A stretch of 64,000 nucleotides of DNA from Sungkyunkwania multivorans. GTDB taxonomy: Bacteria; Bacteroidota; Bacteroidia; Flavobacteriales; Flavobacteriaceae. Below the pieces are notes generated by a model. It saw nothing but the letters and a program-made list of their open reading frames with translations. It was not told the origin of the DNA and searched no databases. The position numbers and the translations under genes were made by a program. The stretch spans positions 62,001 to 126,000 of the forward strand of contig NZ_JBHTJH010000025.1 of assembly GCF_042675645.1 (NCBI RefSeq), written 5' to 3'. The number at the start of each line of letters is the position of its first letter. Positions within the stretch are counted from its first letter, which is position 1. This document shows, one piece after another, positions 8,197 to 16,818 of the stretch.

Positions 8197-9288
8197 GTGA
8201 TTGAAAAAAGGAAAGGCATATTGCAACTCATAGATTCGTTGGACGCTGGCGGAGCGGAACGGATGGCGGTAAACATCGCCAATGCATTGGTCGGCTCCAA
8301 TGGGGTGAATTCTTTCCTTTGCGCCACGCGCCAGGAAGGGCCATTGAAAGCATCGATAGCTGATCAAGTGAGCTATCTTTTCTTAAAAAAGAAAACAACA
8401 ATAGACATCACTGCCATTTGGCGATTGCGAAGGTTTGTCTCATCTAAAGAGATCACGATAATTCATGCGCACTCTTCATCATTTTTTTTAGCTACACTTG
8501 TAAAATTGATCACACCACACGTCAAGATCGTTTGGCACGATCACTATGGTAATAGTGAGGCACTTGCTTCAAGACGCTTCAAGATGTTAAAATGGTGTTC
8601 TCGTTTTTTCTCTGTGGTCATATCGGTGAATTTGTTGCTAAAGGAATGGGCCAAGAAGAACTTGCGCACAAGTCGTGTTACCTATTTGCCCAACTTTGCC
8701 GCTACTTCGCGGCAGATGGTTTCTGGAACTGTACTTAAAGGAATGGAAGGGAAACGCATTATTTGTTTGGCCAATCTTCGACCTCAAAAAGATCATATTA
8801 CCTTGATCATGGCTTTTAAAAAAGTTCTTATGAAGTTTCCCGATTGGACCCTGCACTTAGTAGGTAAAGATTTTGAGGATACCTATGCGGAAGAAGTAAA
8901 GCGACGAATTATTGAAGATGACCTAGGGGAAGATATTTTTTGCTATGGAAGTGTAAATGACATACAAAATGTACTTGGACAAGCCACGATCGGTGTACTA
9001 TCGTCAAGATCTGAGGGACTCCCAGTATCTTTGTTGGAGTATGGTCTAGGGGGACTCCCAGTAATAGTCACGGAGGTTGGAGAGTGTGGAAAAGTAGTGA
9101 TACATGAAGAGAATGGCCTTGTAGTTCCACCAGAAAATCCTATTTTGCTGGCCGAGGCGATGCAGACCTATATAGAAAACGAAGAAACAAGAGAAAAGAG
9201 CGCTCAATCCTTTAAAGAGCATATTGATCAGAATTACAGTGAGGTAGCCATTATAAAGACGTTGTTGGAGATTTATGATTCGGTTTAA
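8197..9288 (+). CDS. GT4 family glycosyltransferase
   Basis: A 363-residue GT4 enzyme opening with ILQLIDSLDAGGAERMAVNIA. The DxGGAER loop is typical of WcaL/AmsK-type glycosyltransferases. The C-terminal half carries IICLANLRPQKDHITLI, LVGKDFEDTY and SSRSEGLPVSLLEYGLGGLPVIV with the EX7E residues (E-G-L-P-V-S-L-L-E). GTG at 8197 is the only start that keeps the conserved N-terminus, so a non-ATG start is likely. Its 3' end overlaps the next gene by 14 bases, which implies coupled translation with the polymerase gene. Confidence 0.88.
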   Translation: MIEKRKGILQLIDSLDAGGAERMAVNIANALVGSNGVNSFLCATRQEGPLKASIADQVSYLFLKKKTTIDITAIWRLRRFVSSKEITIIHAHSSSFFLATLVKLITPHVKIVWHDHYGNSEALASRRFKMLKWCSRFFSVVISVNLLLKEWAKKNLRTSRVTYLPNFAATSRQMVSGTVLKGMEGKRIICLANLRPQKDHITLIMAFKKVLMKFPDWTLHLVGKDFEDTYAEEVKRRIIEDDLGEDIFCYGSVNDIQNVLGQATIGVLSSRSEGLPVSLLEYGLGGLPVIVTEVGECGKVVIHEENGLVVPPENPILLAEAMQTYIENEETREKSAQSFKEHIDQNYSEVAIIKTLLEIYDSV

Positions 9289-10690
9289 AAAAGATATATC
9301 AGACTTCCAAAGAGAACTTTTCCTCATCTTGGTCCATGTTGGACTAGGGGTGATGGCTTCGTATTTCAAGCCTTTGATGAAACTGTATTTTGCGGTGGTC
9401 TTTGTTTCCTTTTTATGGATCATCATTAAAAGGAAGAATATGGGGAATATCGCTCTGGTCTTCTGTGCGTATTATGTTGGGGGCGATACCTTCTTCAGGA
9501 TGACGGGTGGGACATTCTTCTACGAACAGGTAAAGTATACCTTGATCATTTATATTTTGCTGGCAGAATACTATAAGCCCAATAAACAGCGGACGATCAT
9601 TTACTACATATATATCCTGCTTTTGATACCAGGAGTGTTCGTTGCAATGAATGCGCTTGATTATGAGACAAATCTGCGGAAGGCGATAGCATTCAACCTT
9701 AGTGGGCCGGTGACCTTGGGTATTGCAGCAATACATTGCTACGGTAGAAGAGTACGCTTCGACACTATCAAAAAGATATTGTTCTATATGGGTCTTCCAG
9801 TGATTTCAATGACCGTCTATTTGTTTTTATACACTCCAGATCTACAGGCGGTGATCACAGGGACACAGTCAAATTTTGAGACTTCGGGAGGTTTTGGTCC
9901 CAACCAGGTCGCCACGGTCTTGGGAATCGGAATGTTCATCTTCTTTGTGAGATATATTTTATGGTCACCAACGCTTCTTTGGAAAACCATCAATGCAGGC
10001 CTTTTGGCAATCATGACCTTTAGGGCGCTGCTCACTTTCTCTAGAGGAGGAGTCGTTACCTCGGTGGTGATGGTCGCGCTTTTTCTTGGGATGGTCTATC
10101 TGGTTTCGACAGGAAGGCTTAAGGCCAAATTGATAAAGGTATTTTCGTTGCTGATCTTGGTGATGCTAGGCACTTTTATTTATTCGAATTTTCTATCAGC
10201 AGGAATGCTCGAGAAACGCTACAAGAACCAAGATGCCATAGGGCGACAAAAAGAAGATGTGACCACTGGACGCAAAGAGCTCATCGCCGCAGAAATAGAG
10301 GCTTTCAATGAAAGCCCCTTCTTTGGGATTGGCGTAGGAAAGAACAAGGAATATCGATATCATCGAATTGGGGTCATGGCCGCTTCGCATAATGAAGTTA
10401 GTAGGATCTTGGCAGAACACGGGATGCTAGGCATATTGGCCATGGCTATCTTGTTCTTCGTGCCGCTACTCCGTTTTCTCGTTTGGCACCGAAATATCTA
10501 TATGTTATCCTTTTTTGCCTTTTGGTTTCTGACCATCAATCACTCCTCCATGAGAATATCGGCGCCAGCATTTATCTACGGACTCTCGCTATTAAGTATC
10601 GTGAATGTTAAAAATTCTATACATAGGAAACAACTTACAAAAGAAGGGCAGAACCACCTCGACAATAGACAGCTTAGGCAAACTGCTTGA
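9275..10690 (+). CDS. O-antigen polymerase/ligase-type membrane protein (Wzy/WaaL-like)
   Basis: A 471-residue polytopic inner-membrane protein with roughly ten to twelve hydrophobic segments. The large periplasmic loop (about residues 310-375) contains the Wzy_C/O-antigen-ligase hallmark: a charged TGRKELIAAEIEAF segment, SPFFGIGVGKN and then ASHNEVSRILAEHGMLGIL, whose histidine corresponds to the family's conserved loop histidine. It would polymerise lipid-linked repeat units or ligate them to a lipid acceptor. Sequence alone does not separate Wzy from WaaL. Its location within the transferase run favours the polymerase. It overlaps both neighbours (14 bases upstream, 86 downstream). Confidence 0.8.
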   Translation: MIRFKKDISDFQRELFLILVHVGLGVMASYFKPLMKLYFAVVFVSFLWIIIKRKNMGNIALVFCAYYVGGDTFFRMTGGTFFYEQVKYTLIIYILLAEYYKPNKQRTIIYYIYILLLIPGVFVAMNALDYETNLRKAIAFNLSGPVTLGIAAIHCYGRRVRFDTIKKILFYMGLPVISMTVYLFLYTPDLQAVITGTQSNFETSGGFGPNQVATVLGIGMFIFFVRYILWSPTLLWKTINAGLLAIMTFRALLTFSRGGVVTSVVMVALFLGMVYLVSTGRLKAKLIKVFSLLILVMLGTFIYSNFLSAGMLEKRYKNQDAIGRQKEDVTTGRKELIAAEIEAFNESPFFGIGVGKNKEYRYHRIGVMAASHNEVSRILAEHGMLGILAMAILFFVPLLRFLVWHRNIYMLSFFAFWFLTINHSSMRISAPAFIYGLSLLSIVNVKNSIHRKQLTKEGQNHLDNRQLRQTA

Positions 10691-11618
10691 AGCCCGCTAT
10701 AAGGTGTACTATGCTTCTTCGATAAATAATAAGTTCTTCCGTTTAATGCATATGCTGTTCTCCGTGATCAAAAGGAGAAAGGTCAACGTGGTGCTAATAG
10801 ATACTTACAGCACATTCAACTTCTATTATGCCTATCTGGTAAGTCTTTTTTGTAGGATGCTGAGACTTCCTTACATCCCAATTTTACATGGCGGGAATTT
10901 GCCGAATAGGATCTTACAAAGTCCGAAGATGAGCACGGCTGTCTTCAAAAATGCGGTCACCAACGTTTCCCCTTCCAAATACATGTTAGAGGCCTTTGAA
11001 AATCTAGGATATGATAACGTCACCTATATTCCTAACAATATCGAGTTGGATCATTATCAGTACAGATCGAGAAGCGAAGTACAACCGAAGCTTTTGTGGG
11101 TGCGTTCATTTTCATCTATTTACAATCCCACTATGGCGGTCGAGGTGCTAAAAATACTTTTAGACAAAGGGTATGAGGCGTCACTGTGCATGGTTGGTCC
11201 AGAAAAGGATGGTTCGCTCGAAGCTACCAAAGAAAAGGCGAAGGCATTGGGCGTTGAGGTGACATTTACGGGTAAACTCACCAAAGAGGAATGGATAAAG
11301 CGTTCTGAGGATCATGATATTTTTGTCAATACGACCAATTTTGATAATATGCCGGTTAGTGTGATAGAGGCGATGGCCTTGGGGTTGCCTGTGGTCTCTA
11401 CCAAGGTCGGAGGCATCCCATTTCTTCTAGAAGATGGTAAGGACGCAATGCTGGTCGCACCTCATGATAAAATAGCAATGGCAGCGGCTGTCGAGGAGCT
11501 TGTTTCAAGGCCCGACATAGTGAAAAGTATAACAGGCCATGCGCGGACGAAAGCAGAAACGTTTGATTGGCAAACGATAAAGAATCAATGGTTTAAACTG
11601 CTAGATGATGTTGCATAG
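10605..11618 (+). CDS. GT4 family glycosyltransferase
   Basis: A 337-residue GT4 enzyme. The start MLKILYIGNNLQKKGRTTSTID provides the first beta strand and loop of the GT-B fold, so the ATG at 10605 must be right even though it lies 86 bases inside the preceding polymerase gene. The donor domain shows LLWVRSFSSIYNPTMAVE, LCMVGPEKDGS, VTFTGKLTKEEWIKRSEDHDI and DNMPVSVIEAMALGLPVVS, the usual EX7E region with D-N in the first position. The coding overlap in another frame is long for this operon and suggests tightly coupled translation. Sugar specificity is unknown. Confidence 0.87.
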   Translation: MLKILYIGNNLQKKGRTTSTIDSLGKLLEARYKVYYASSINNKFFRLMHMLFSVIKRRKVNVVLIDTYSTFNFYYAYLVSLFCRMLRLPYIPILHGGNLPNRILQSPKMSTAVFKNAVTNVSPSKYMLEAFENLGYDNVTYIPNNIELDHYQYRSRSEVQPKLLWVRSFSSIYNPTMAVEVLKILLDKGYEASLCMVGPEKDGSLEATKEKAKALGVEVTFTGKLTKEEWIKRSEDHDIFVNTTNFDNMPVSVIEAMALGLPVVSTKVGGIPFLLEDGKDAMLVAPHDKIAMAAAVEELVSRPDIVKSITGHARTKAETFDWQTIKNQWFKLLDDVA

Positions 11619-12891
11619 AAGTATCTTTCAACTTGGCCAACGCTATCGGAATCCATCCATTCCAGCTTGGATGAAGTTCTTGCGGTCTTCCGATCGGTGG
11701 AGCCGAGAAGAGTTAGAGACCTATCAGTTGACAAAGCTAAAAGAACTGGTGTCCTTCGCTTATGAGCATTCCCCATATTACAGGTCCATTTTTGAGAAGG
11801 AAAACATCTCGTCCGACGAAATCAAGGGCCTTGGAGATATCGAAAAGCTTCCAATACTCACCAAAGAGCAACTTCTTAAGAATAACAAAGACATCCATGC
11901 CAATTACAAATTTAAGAAAACCTTTACCGCCACCACCTCGGGTTCTTCTGGAGATTCATTAGTGTTCCAACGAGAAGAAGCTGCAGATTCGTTTAACCGG
12001 GCGGCCATCTTTAGAGGATATTCTTGGTATGAAGTTCAACCATGGGAGCGCAATGGCTATTTCTGGGGCTTCAATTTTTCTTGGTCAGAGAGATTAAAGA
12101 CATGGCTACTGGATACGCTTCAAAATAGATTTCGAGTGTTTAGCTACGAAGAGAAGGCTTTTAAAAGCTTCGTGATGAAGCTTCAAAGTGCAACATACAT
12201 TCATGGGTATTCTTCGATGATCTATCAGACTGCCAAATTGATCAATGAAAAAAGATTAGAAAGACCAAAGCGTCTGAAGCTCGTTAAAGGTACATCAGAA
12301 AAGATCTATGAGAGCTATCAGGATGAAGTGGAGAAAGCTTTTGGACGGAAGATGATCAGTGAATATGGCGCTGCCGAATCGGGAATCATCGCTTTTGAGT
12401 GTCCCCATGGAAAAATGCATATCAACATGGAAGGGGTGATCGTGGAGGAGATGGAGAACGAGATCTTGCTCACCAACCTTCAGATGTTTTCATTTCCGAT
12501 CATCCGATATAAATTGGGGGATTATATAACACTGGCCAAAGAAACCGAAAAATGTGACTGTGGGCGAGCACATGCCATCCTTAATGAGGTCACTGGACGT
12601 GTGGGGAAAAGTGTGTATGGTCATGAGGGAATCTATCCTAGCCTCTATTTCTATTATATCTTCAAAAATCTTGGAAAGGTACATGACTTAAAATTGAATT
12701 ATCAGGTGATTCAACGAACAAAGGGAAACTTGGAATTCTATGTCGAACAAAAAATGAGCGAGGCCGAACAAAACCTATTGAAGAAAGAGATCAAGAGATA
12801 TTTTAAAGAAGACATTTCGTTCACGGTGATCGATGATCATATGCTTTCGATCACAAATGCTAAAAAAAAGAGTTTTATCTCGCATCTTTGA
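11605..12891 (+). CDS. PaaK/CapK-like adenylate-forming enzyme
   Basis: A 428-residue member of the ANL superfamily, of the short phenylacetate-CoA-ligase-like type called CapK in capsule loci. The P-loop-like adenylation motif TATTSGSSGDSL (near residue 112) and the ISEYGAAESG core (near residue 253) are present, with a ...IRYKLGDYITL hinge region. A Cys-His-rich patch (ECPHGKMHIN and CDCGRAH) could bind zinc, as in some PaaK relatives. In capsule clusters such proteins are thought to activate an acyl group for attachment to the polysaccharide, but the substrate here is unknown. It overlaps the preceding transferase by 14 bases. Two adjacent ATG codons (11605, 11608) are possible starts. Confidence 0.75.
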   Translation: MMLHRSIFQLGQRYRNPSIPAWMKFLRSSDRWSREELETYQLTKLKELVSFAYEHSPYYRSIFEKENISSDEIKGLGDIEKLPILTKEQLLKNNKDIHANYKFKKTFTATTSGSSGDSLVFQREEAADSFNRAAIFRGYSWYEVQPWERNGYFWGFNFSWSERLKTWLLDTLQNRFRVFSYEEKAFKSFVMKLQSATYIHGYSSMIYQTAKLINEKRLERPKRLKLVKGTSEKIYESYQDEVEKAFGRKMISEYGAAESGIIAFECPHGKMHINMEGVIVEEMENEILLTNLQMFSFPIIRYKLGDYITLAKETEKCDCGRAHAILNEVTGRVGKSVYGHEGIYPSLYFYYIFKNLGKVHDLKLNYQVIQRTKGNLEFYVEQKMSEAEQNLLKKEIKRYFKEDISFTVIDDHMLSITNAKKKSFISHL

Positions 12892-13028
12892 CCCCCAGCA
12901 ACGAGCTGATGGTAAATTACCTCGAGGCCTTCGTTCGCCAAAATGGCCGTATGAAGGTGTACACGCCTGTAACGCATTTAAATCTCCATTATCAAATAAA
13001 TTTCTTAATGTTCATTTCATATAATTGA
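12888..13028 (+). pseudogene. Short protein-like reading frame, possible gene remnant
   Basis: A 46-codon frame that starts with a TTG overlapping the stop of the CapK-like gene (or with the ATG at 12909). Its first 30 codons read like normal protein (NELMVNYLEAFVRQNGRM, then KVYTPVTHLNLHYQIN) with ordinary codon use, then decay into an AT-rich hydrophobic tail and a TGA. I do not recognise the family. The position and the abrupt change in composition suggest the 5' end of an operon gene whose remainder was deleted, but a genuine small protein or chance cannot be excluded. Confidence 0.3.
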
Positions 13029-13202
13029 ATCATTCTTTCTAAATTACAGCGCCTAATTGCCCTGATATGAAATGAGCATAAAAAAAATCAATTAGTTGCA
13101 TAGTAAACGGTATAATTGAATTTTTTATGTAAAAGTGCAACGTTTACATCTGTGCAATTAATTTTTATTGGTTTATAGAGATGAAATAAAAATTGAAAAT
13201 AG
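13029..13202. other. AT-rich spacer before methyltransferase gene
   Basis: Very AT-rich sequence with no coding frame. It contains an inverted repeat made of GTAAACG (about 13106) and CGTTTAC (about 13140), interlaced with GTTGCA and TGCAAC. A TACATCTG sequence about 55 bases before the next start is one mismatch from the -7 consensus. This probably holds the promoter of the methyltransferase gene at 13203. Confidence 0.4.
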
Positions 13203-14027
13203 ATGAAAGACGCTCTAAAAGAGACCATAGAGATAAATAAAAAACAACGGGATTTCTACAATACGCCTTCCAAGAAAAAGAACGCTGCCACCAAGTTGTG
13301 GTCAAAGATAAGGAACGGGGTGCTCAGTGGTTTTAGAAACCAATTCAATATCAAACAAAAGGTCTATAACAAACATAAAGAATGGCTTGAAGGAATAGAG
13401 AATTACAAGGTGTTAGATCTTGGCTGTCTTTATGGAAACCACCACACGATGTATATGGCAGAAAATGCCAAAAGTTATATCGGTATCGATCTTAGTGATA
13501 AGGCCATCAATAGTTTGGAACAGCGACTCAGGGATAAGGGCTTTAAAAACGCCAAGGCATTGGCCGTCGATTTCCTTTCTGATGAGTTTGACGAGGAGGC
13601 TTTCGATTTGATCTACGCATATGGGGTCATGCATCATTTTGCGGACTTTGACATGCTGCTCGATCGTATCGACCAAAAATTGAAACCAGGAGGCAAGATC
13701 ATCCTTTATGACCCCTTACAAACCAGCTTTCCTATCAAAGTGATGCGAATGCTCTATCGTCCTTTTCAAAGTGATAAGGATTGGGAATGGCCATTTACAA
13801 AGAAGACCTTTAAGAAATTATACGATCGCTACGATGTTCTTGCTACGCACGGGATTCTTGGGGCTAGCAAATGGGGATTGTTGCTAAAAATTGTACCTGC
13901 TTCCAAAGGTTGGAAACAACGCCAGATCAAAAGTCTTGTGGATAAAGACTGGAACATAGAAGAGCAGAATGAGTTATACAAATGTATGCATGTCACTATG
14001 CATCTACAACGAAAAACTACGGTCTAA
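13203..14027 (+). CDS. Class I SAM-dependent methyltransferase
   Basis: A 274-residue protein with a complete methyltransferase core: motif I VLDLGCLYGNHHTMYMA (around residue 73), SYIGIDLSDKAINSLEQRL at motif II, an AVDFLSDEF strand and DLIYAYGVMHHFADFDMLLD at motif IV, then LKPGGKIILYDPL. The layout is that of UbiE/Methyltransf_11-type small-molecule methyltransferases. It has a basic N-terminal extension but no signal peptide. It lies between the CapK-like gene and the sugar-1-phosphate transferase, so methylation of a sugar or lipid-linked glycan is plausible but unproven. Confidence 0.8.
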   Translation: MKDALKETIEINKKQRDFYNTPSKKKNAATKLWSKIRNGVLSGFRNQFNIKQKVYNKHKEWLEGIENYKVLDLGCLYGNHHTMYMAENAKSYIGIDLSDKAINSLEQRLRDKGFKNAKALAVDFLSDEFDEEAFDLIYAYGVMHHFADFDMLLDRIDQKLKPGGKIILYDPLQTSFPIKVMRMLYRPFQSDKDWEWPFTKKTFKKLYDRYDVLATHGILGASKWGLLLKIVPASKGWKQRQIKSLVDKDWNIEEQNELYKCMHVTMHLQRKTTV

Positions 14028-14131
14028 TATGGCGCATTGCAGCGCTATTCTTCGTAACTTCGGAAGTGTTCGATCGATCTTAAAATTTTATTCATAAACA
14101 CAAGATTCAACGTAAGAAATGGTTTTTTGTG

Positions 14132-14156
14132 ATCATTTAACTATTTATCAAATGAT
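14132..14156. promoter_or_regulatory. Inverted repeat in the 5' region of the sugar-1-phosphate transferase
   Basis: ATCATTT and AAATGAT form a perfect 7-base inverted repeat with an 11-base spacer, 26 bases before the start codon at 14182. It could be an operator or an RNA hairpin in the leader. No -7 motif of good quality was found next to it. Confidence 0.3.
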
Positions 14157-14181
14157 TTATATTAGCTATTTTAGTTTTTAA

Positions 14182-15585
14182 ATGGAGGAATTAACGCGAA
14201 AGTCAAATATACATTTCGAAATAAGCGAGCGCAAGATCTTGCTTAGAATATTCGACATCCTCAGCGTAGTACTTGGCCTGGTGCTGGTTTCCAACTTCTT
14301 CAACTTTGATTATCTAAGTATTTCTCCCGAAAATTGGTACTGGATCATCGTACTGCTCCTTTATCTTACGATCTTTGCAAACATCTTTGAGTGGTACGAC
14401 CTACAGCGCTCTAGTAGATTGGACCAAATACTGCCCAATGTGGTTTTGGCCACTTCGATCACCATGCTTTTCTACCTTTTGACGCCAAAGCTTACTCCCG
14501 TTTTACCTGAGAATCGTCTTCAGATACTCTATTTCTTTCTTTCGATCACCATTCCCGTGATCTTATGGCGCTTTGCTTATGTCTTCTTTATTTCCAAGCC
14601 CCGATTTTATAAGCGGGTGTTGCTTATTGGATCTACCTATGAGGTGGGTGTCATGTATCAGGCCATCAAAGAGACGACCCCAAGCATACATATAGCGGGG
14701 TATATCAACACTGAAATTGGGAACAAAGATTCCATTGCTCTAAAAGATGTACGGCAGCTGAACGATAAAAATTTGAAGGCACTGGTCAAGGAACTTGGAA
14801 TTTCAGAGCTGATCATCGCGAGCAACGAATCTGATGAAATGGCAAAAAAACTGTTTGACGATCTTATCGACCTGTTGGAGTCGGGTTTGCCTATACGCGA
14901 ATATACCCAAGTATATGAGGAGTTGACCAATCGTATTCCCGTGCAATATATCGGGAAGGATTTTTATAGATATTTTCCGTTTAGCCGAAGTAACCAGAAC
15001 AAACTCTATCTTTTCTATCATCGATTCATGGACATTCTACTTTCGGTGATCGGATTGACCATTACGCTGGCGATCCTTCCTTTGATATTTTTAGGAAACC
15101 TTGTTGGAAATAGGGGCCCTTTATTTTATACGCAAACAAGAGTGGGTAAATATGGTGCTCCATTTCAGATCTACAAGCTGCGCAGCATGGTAGTGGACGC
15201 TGAAAAGGAAGGAGTGCAATGGGCACAGCAAAACGACCCAAGGATCACCGCCTTTGGAAATTTTCTCAGACGGTCACGGTTAGATGAATTGCCACAACTG
15301 ATCAATGTACTGAAAGGAGAGATGAGTATCATTGGCCCAAGGCCAGAACGACCAGAATTTGTCGAGGCCCTATCTAAAGAGCTTCCCTTCTATGAAACGC
15401 GTCACGTTATCAAACCCGGTCTTACCGGTTGGGCGCAGGTAAGTTCAGACTATGGTTCCTCGCAAGAAGATAGTCTTCATAAATTGCAATATGATCTCTA
15501 TTACATCAAACATCGCAGCTTCTTTCTAGATGCTAGCATTTTAGTGAAGACCTTGAGTACTGTGCTATTTTTCCGAGGTCGATAG
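14182..15585 (+). CDS. Polyprenyl-phosphate sugar-1-phosphate transferase (WbaP/WcaJ family)
   Basis: Initiates repeat-unit synthesis by moving a sugar-1-phosphate from a UDP-sugar to undecaprenyl phosphate. The 467-residue protein has four predicted N-terminal helices (about residues 25-135), a Rossmann-like CoA-binding-type domain (RVLLIGSTYEVGV onward), a fifth membrane segment near residue 280 (ILLSVIGLTITLAILPLIF) and the C-terminal catalytic bac_transf domain. That domain contains IYKLRSMVVDAE, RRSRLDELPQLINVLKGEMS, IGPRPERPEF and KPGLTGWAQV. These motifs define the exopolysaccharide polyprenyl glycosylphosphotransferase family. It is the last gene of the locus and overlaps the convergent lnb gene by 21 bases. 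Confidence 0.92.
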   Translation: MEELTRKSNIHFEISERKILLRIFDILSVVLGLVLVSNFFNFDYLSISPENWYWIIVLLLYLTIFANIFEWYDLQRSSRLDQILPNVVLATSITMLFYLLTPKLTPVLPENRLQILYFFLSITIPVILWRFAYVFFISKPRFYKRVLLIGSTYEVGVMYQAIKETTPSIHIAGYINTEIGNKDSIALKDVRQLNDKNLKALVKELGISELIIASNESDEMAKKLFDDLIDLLESGLPIREYTQVYEELTNRIPVQYIGKDFYRYFPFSRSNQNKLYLFYHRFMDILLSVIGLTITLAILPLIFLGNLVGNRGPLFYTQTRVGKYGAPFQIYKLRSMVVDAEKEGVQWAQQNDPRITAFGNFLRRSRLDELPQLINVLKGEMSIIGPRPERPEFVEALSKELPFYETRHVIKPGLTGWAQVSSDYGSSQEDSLHKLQYDLYYIKHRSFFLDASILVKTLSTVLFFRGR

Positions 15586-16764
15586 GGATCTTTTATAGAA
15601 GCTTCTCAAATAGCCGTAGCGTACCACCAGCGCAACGAGAATAGGTATGGACATCAATGGAAAAATTTGAGATCCGATCGCCCAGATCAGTACTACCAGT
15701 AGCACCAAAACAATAAGAAGGTTCATATATCCAACAAACCATTTCTTATTCCTTTTTAAAAGGAAAGCGACAAATAGGTTGGGTGCAAAGGCCCAAAGTA
15801 CATTAAGATTCAGCGCAGTAGCCGAATGATCGGTGCCAAACCAAAGAAATAAGATCACCAAACCAGCAAGACCTGTGGTTAAAAACAATATGATATCTAG
15901 CCAAGTACTGCGCTTACCGGTTTTGTTGTCTTTGTAGGTCACCCAAAGGATGACGATCATCAACAAACAGAATATGACCAATGGACTCGTTAGGAAGAAT
16001 GATTTATTTTCTTTGACAGCAGGCTCGTAGATCGTTGCGGTCTTCTCCACCAATTCCACCTTATTTTCAGCTCTATTTCGAAGATTCGCATCGGCATATC
16101 CTTCAAAGACATAATCGGGTATGAAAAAACGTTCCTTGGCCGTCGTTTCCCTATCGATGACTGCGCCTAGCGCCAAGTCGATTCCAAAACCACTCCAACT
16201 GTTGTGCTGAACGTATTGATGTATTATTGCTCTAAAGGTCATTGGTGTTTCAACAGTATCATCAAAATTGACCTTTCCGTCCATCACCTCTTGAAGAACG
16301 GTTCGCATCTTTGTGGCGCAGTTGTTAAAGAAAAAATCGTATTTGTATGAACGATTCTCGGGTTTTAGATTGATCTCTAGAAATTGAAACAATTCTTGTT
16401 TGGCCTCCTGATCAATATTTAGTATTTGCTCTTTAATCCAGCGATTTTCGTACTGATAAGTGTATAGGAAGCGCTCAAATTTTGAGCGACTTAATTGGTA
16501 GAGCAGCTTACCGCGAGCAAATTTGGCATAAAAGTAAGGGGTGTCAAAATCAAAGGTCCCGTAATTATAGACCACGTCAATGCCGTAAAGGGGGTCTTTA
16601 ACTCTAAACGCATTATGCCCAAACTGAGAATAGAGCTCAGTCCCAGGACCACAGGTCAGGAGGCTGATCTCTGCCTTTTCTGAAAGTTGAAAGTTAGCTG
16701 GAGCCTGAGCAACTCCTTGATTGAAAAATAGAAGAAGTAGCAGTGCAAAGAATATTCTTCTCAT
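15565..16764 (-). CDS. lnb: Lnb-type lipoprotein N-acyltransferase (DUF4105) with C-terminal membrane domain
   Basis: Family knowledge: the DUF4105 domain (Pfam PF13387) is now named the Lnb N-terminal periplasmic domain, after an enzyme that adds the third acyl chain to lipoproteins in Bacteroides. The 399-residue protein has a signal peptide (MRRIFFALLLLLFF...VAQA), a periplasmic domain with SQFGHNAFRV (His50) and FFFNNCATKMRT (Cys149), the likely catalytic pair of the papain-like fold, and about five C-terminal membrane helices (residues 255-395). The ATG at 16764 is preferred because it starts the signal peptide. A TTG six codons upstream is possible. It would compensate for the missing Lnt typical of this phylum. 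Confidence 0.75.
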   Translation of the reverse strand: MRRIFFALLLLLFFNQGVAQAPANFQLSEKAEISLLTCGPGTELYSQFGHNAFRVKDPLYGIDVVYNYGTFDFDTPYFYAKFARGKLLYQLSRSKFERFLYTYQYENRWIKEQILNIDQEAKQELFQFLEINLKPENRSYKYDFFFNNCATKMRTVLQEVMDGKVNFDDTVETPMTFRAIIHQYVQHNSWSGFGIDLALGAVIDRETTAKERFFIPDYVFEGYADANLRNRAENKVELVEKTATIYEPAVKENKSFFLTSPLVIFCLLMIVILWVTYKDNKTGKRSTWLDIILFLTTGLAGLVILFLWFGTDHSATALNLNVLWAFAPNLFVAFLLKRNKKWFVGYMNLLIVLVLLVVLIWAIGSQIFPLMSIPILVALVVRYGYLRSFYKRSLSTSEK

Positions 16765-16818
16765 AGGAATCGGGTTGTGCAACTAAATTAAACTACTTTG
16801 GGGAGTTATAAAATAAGA

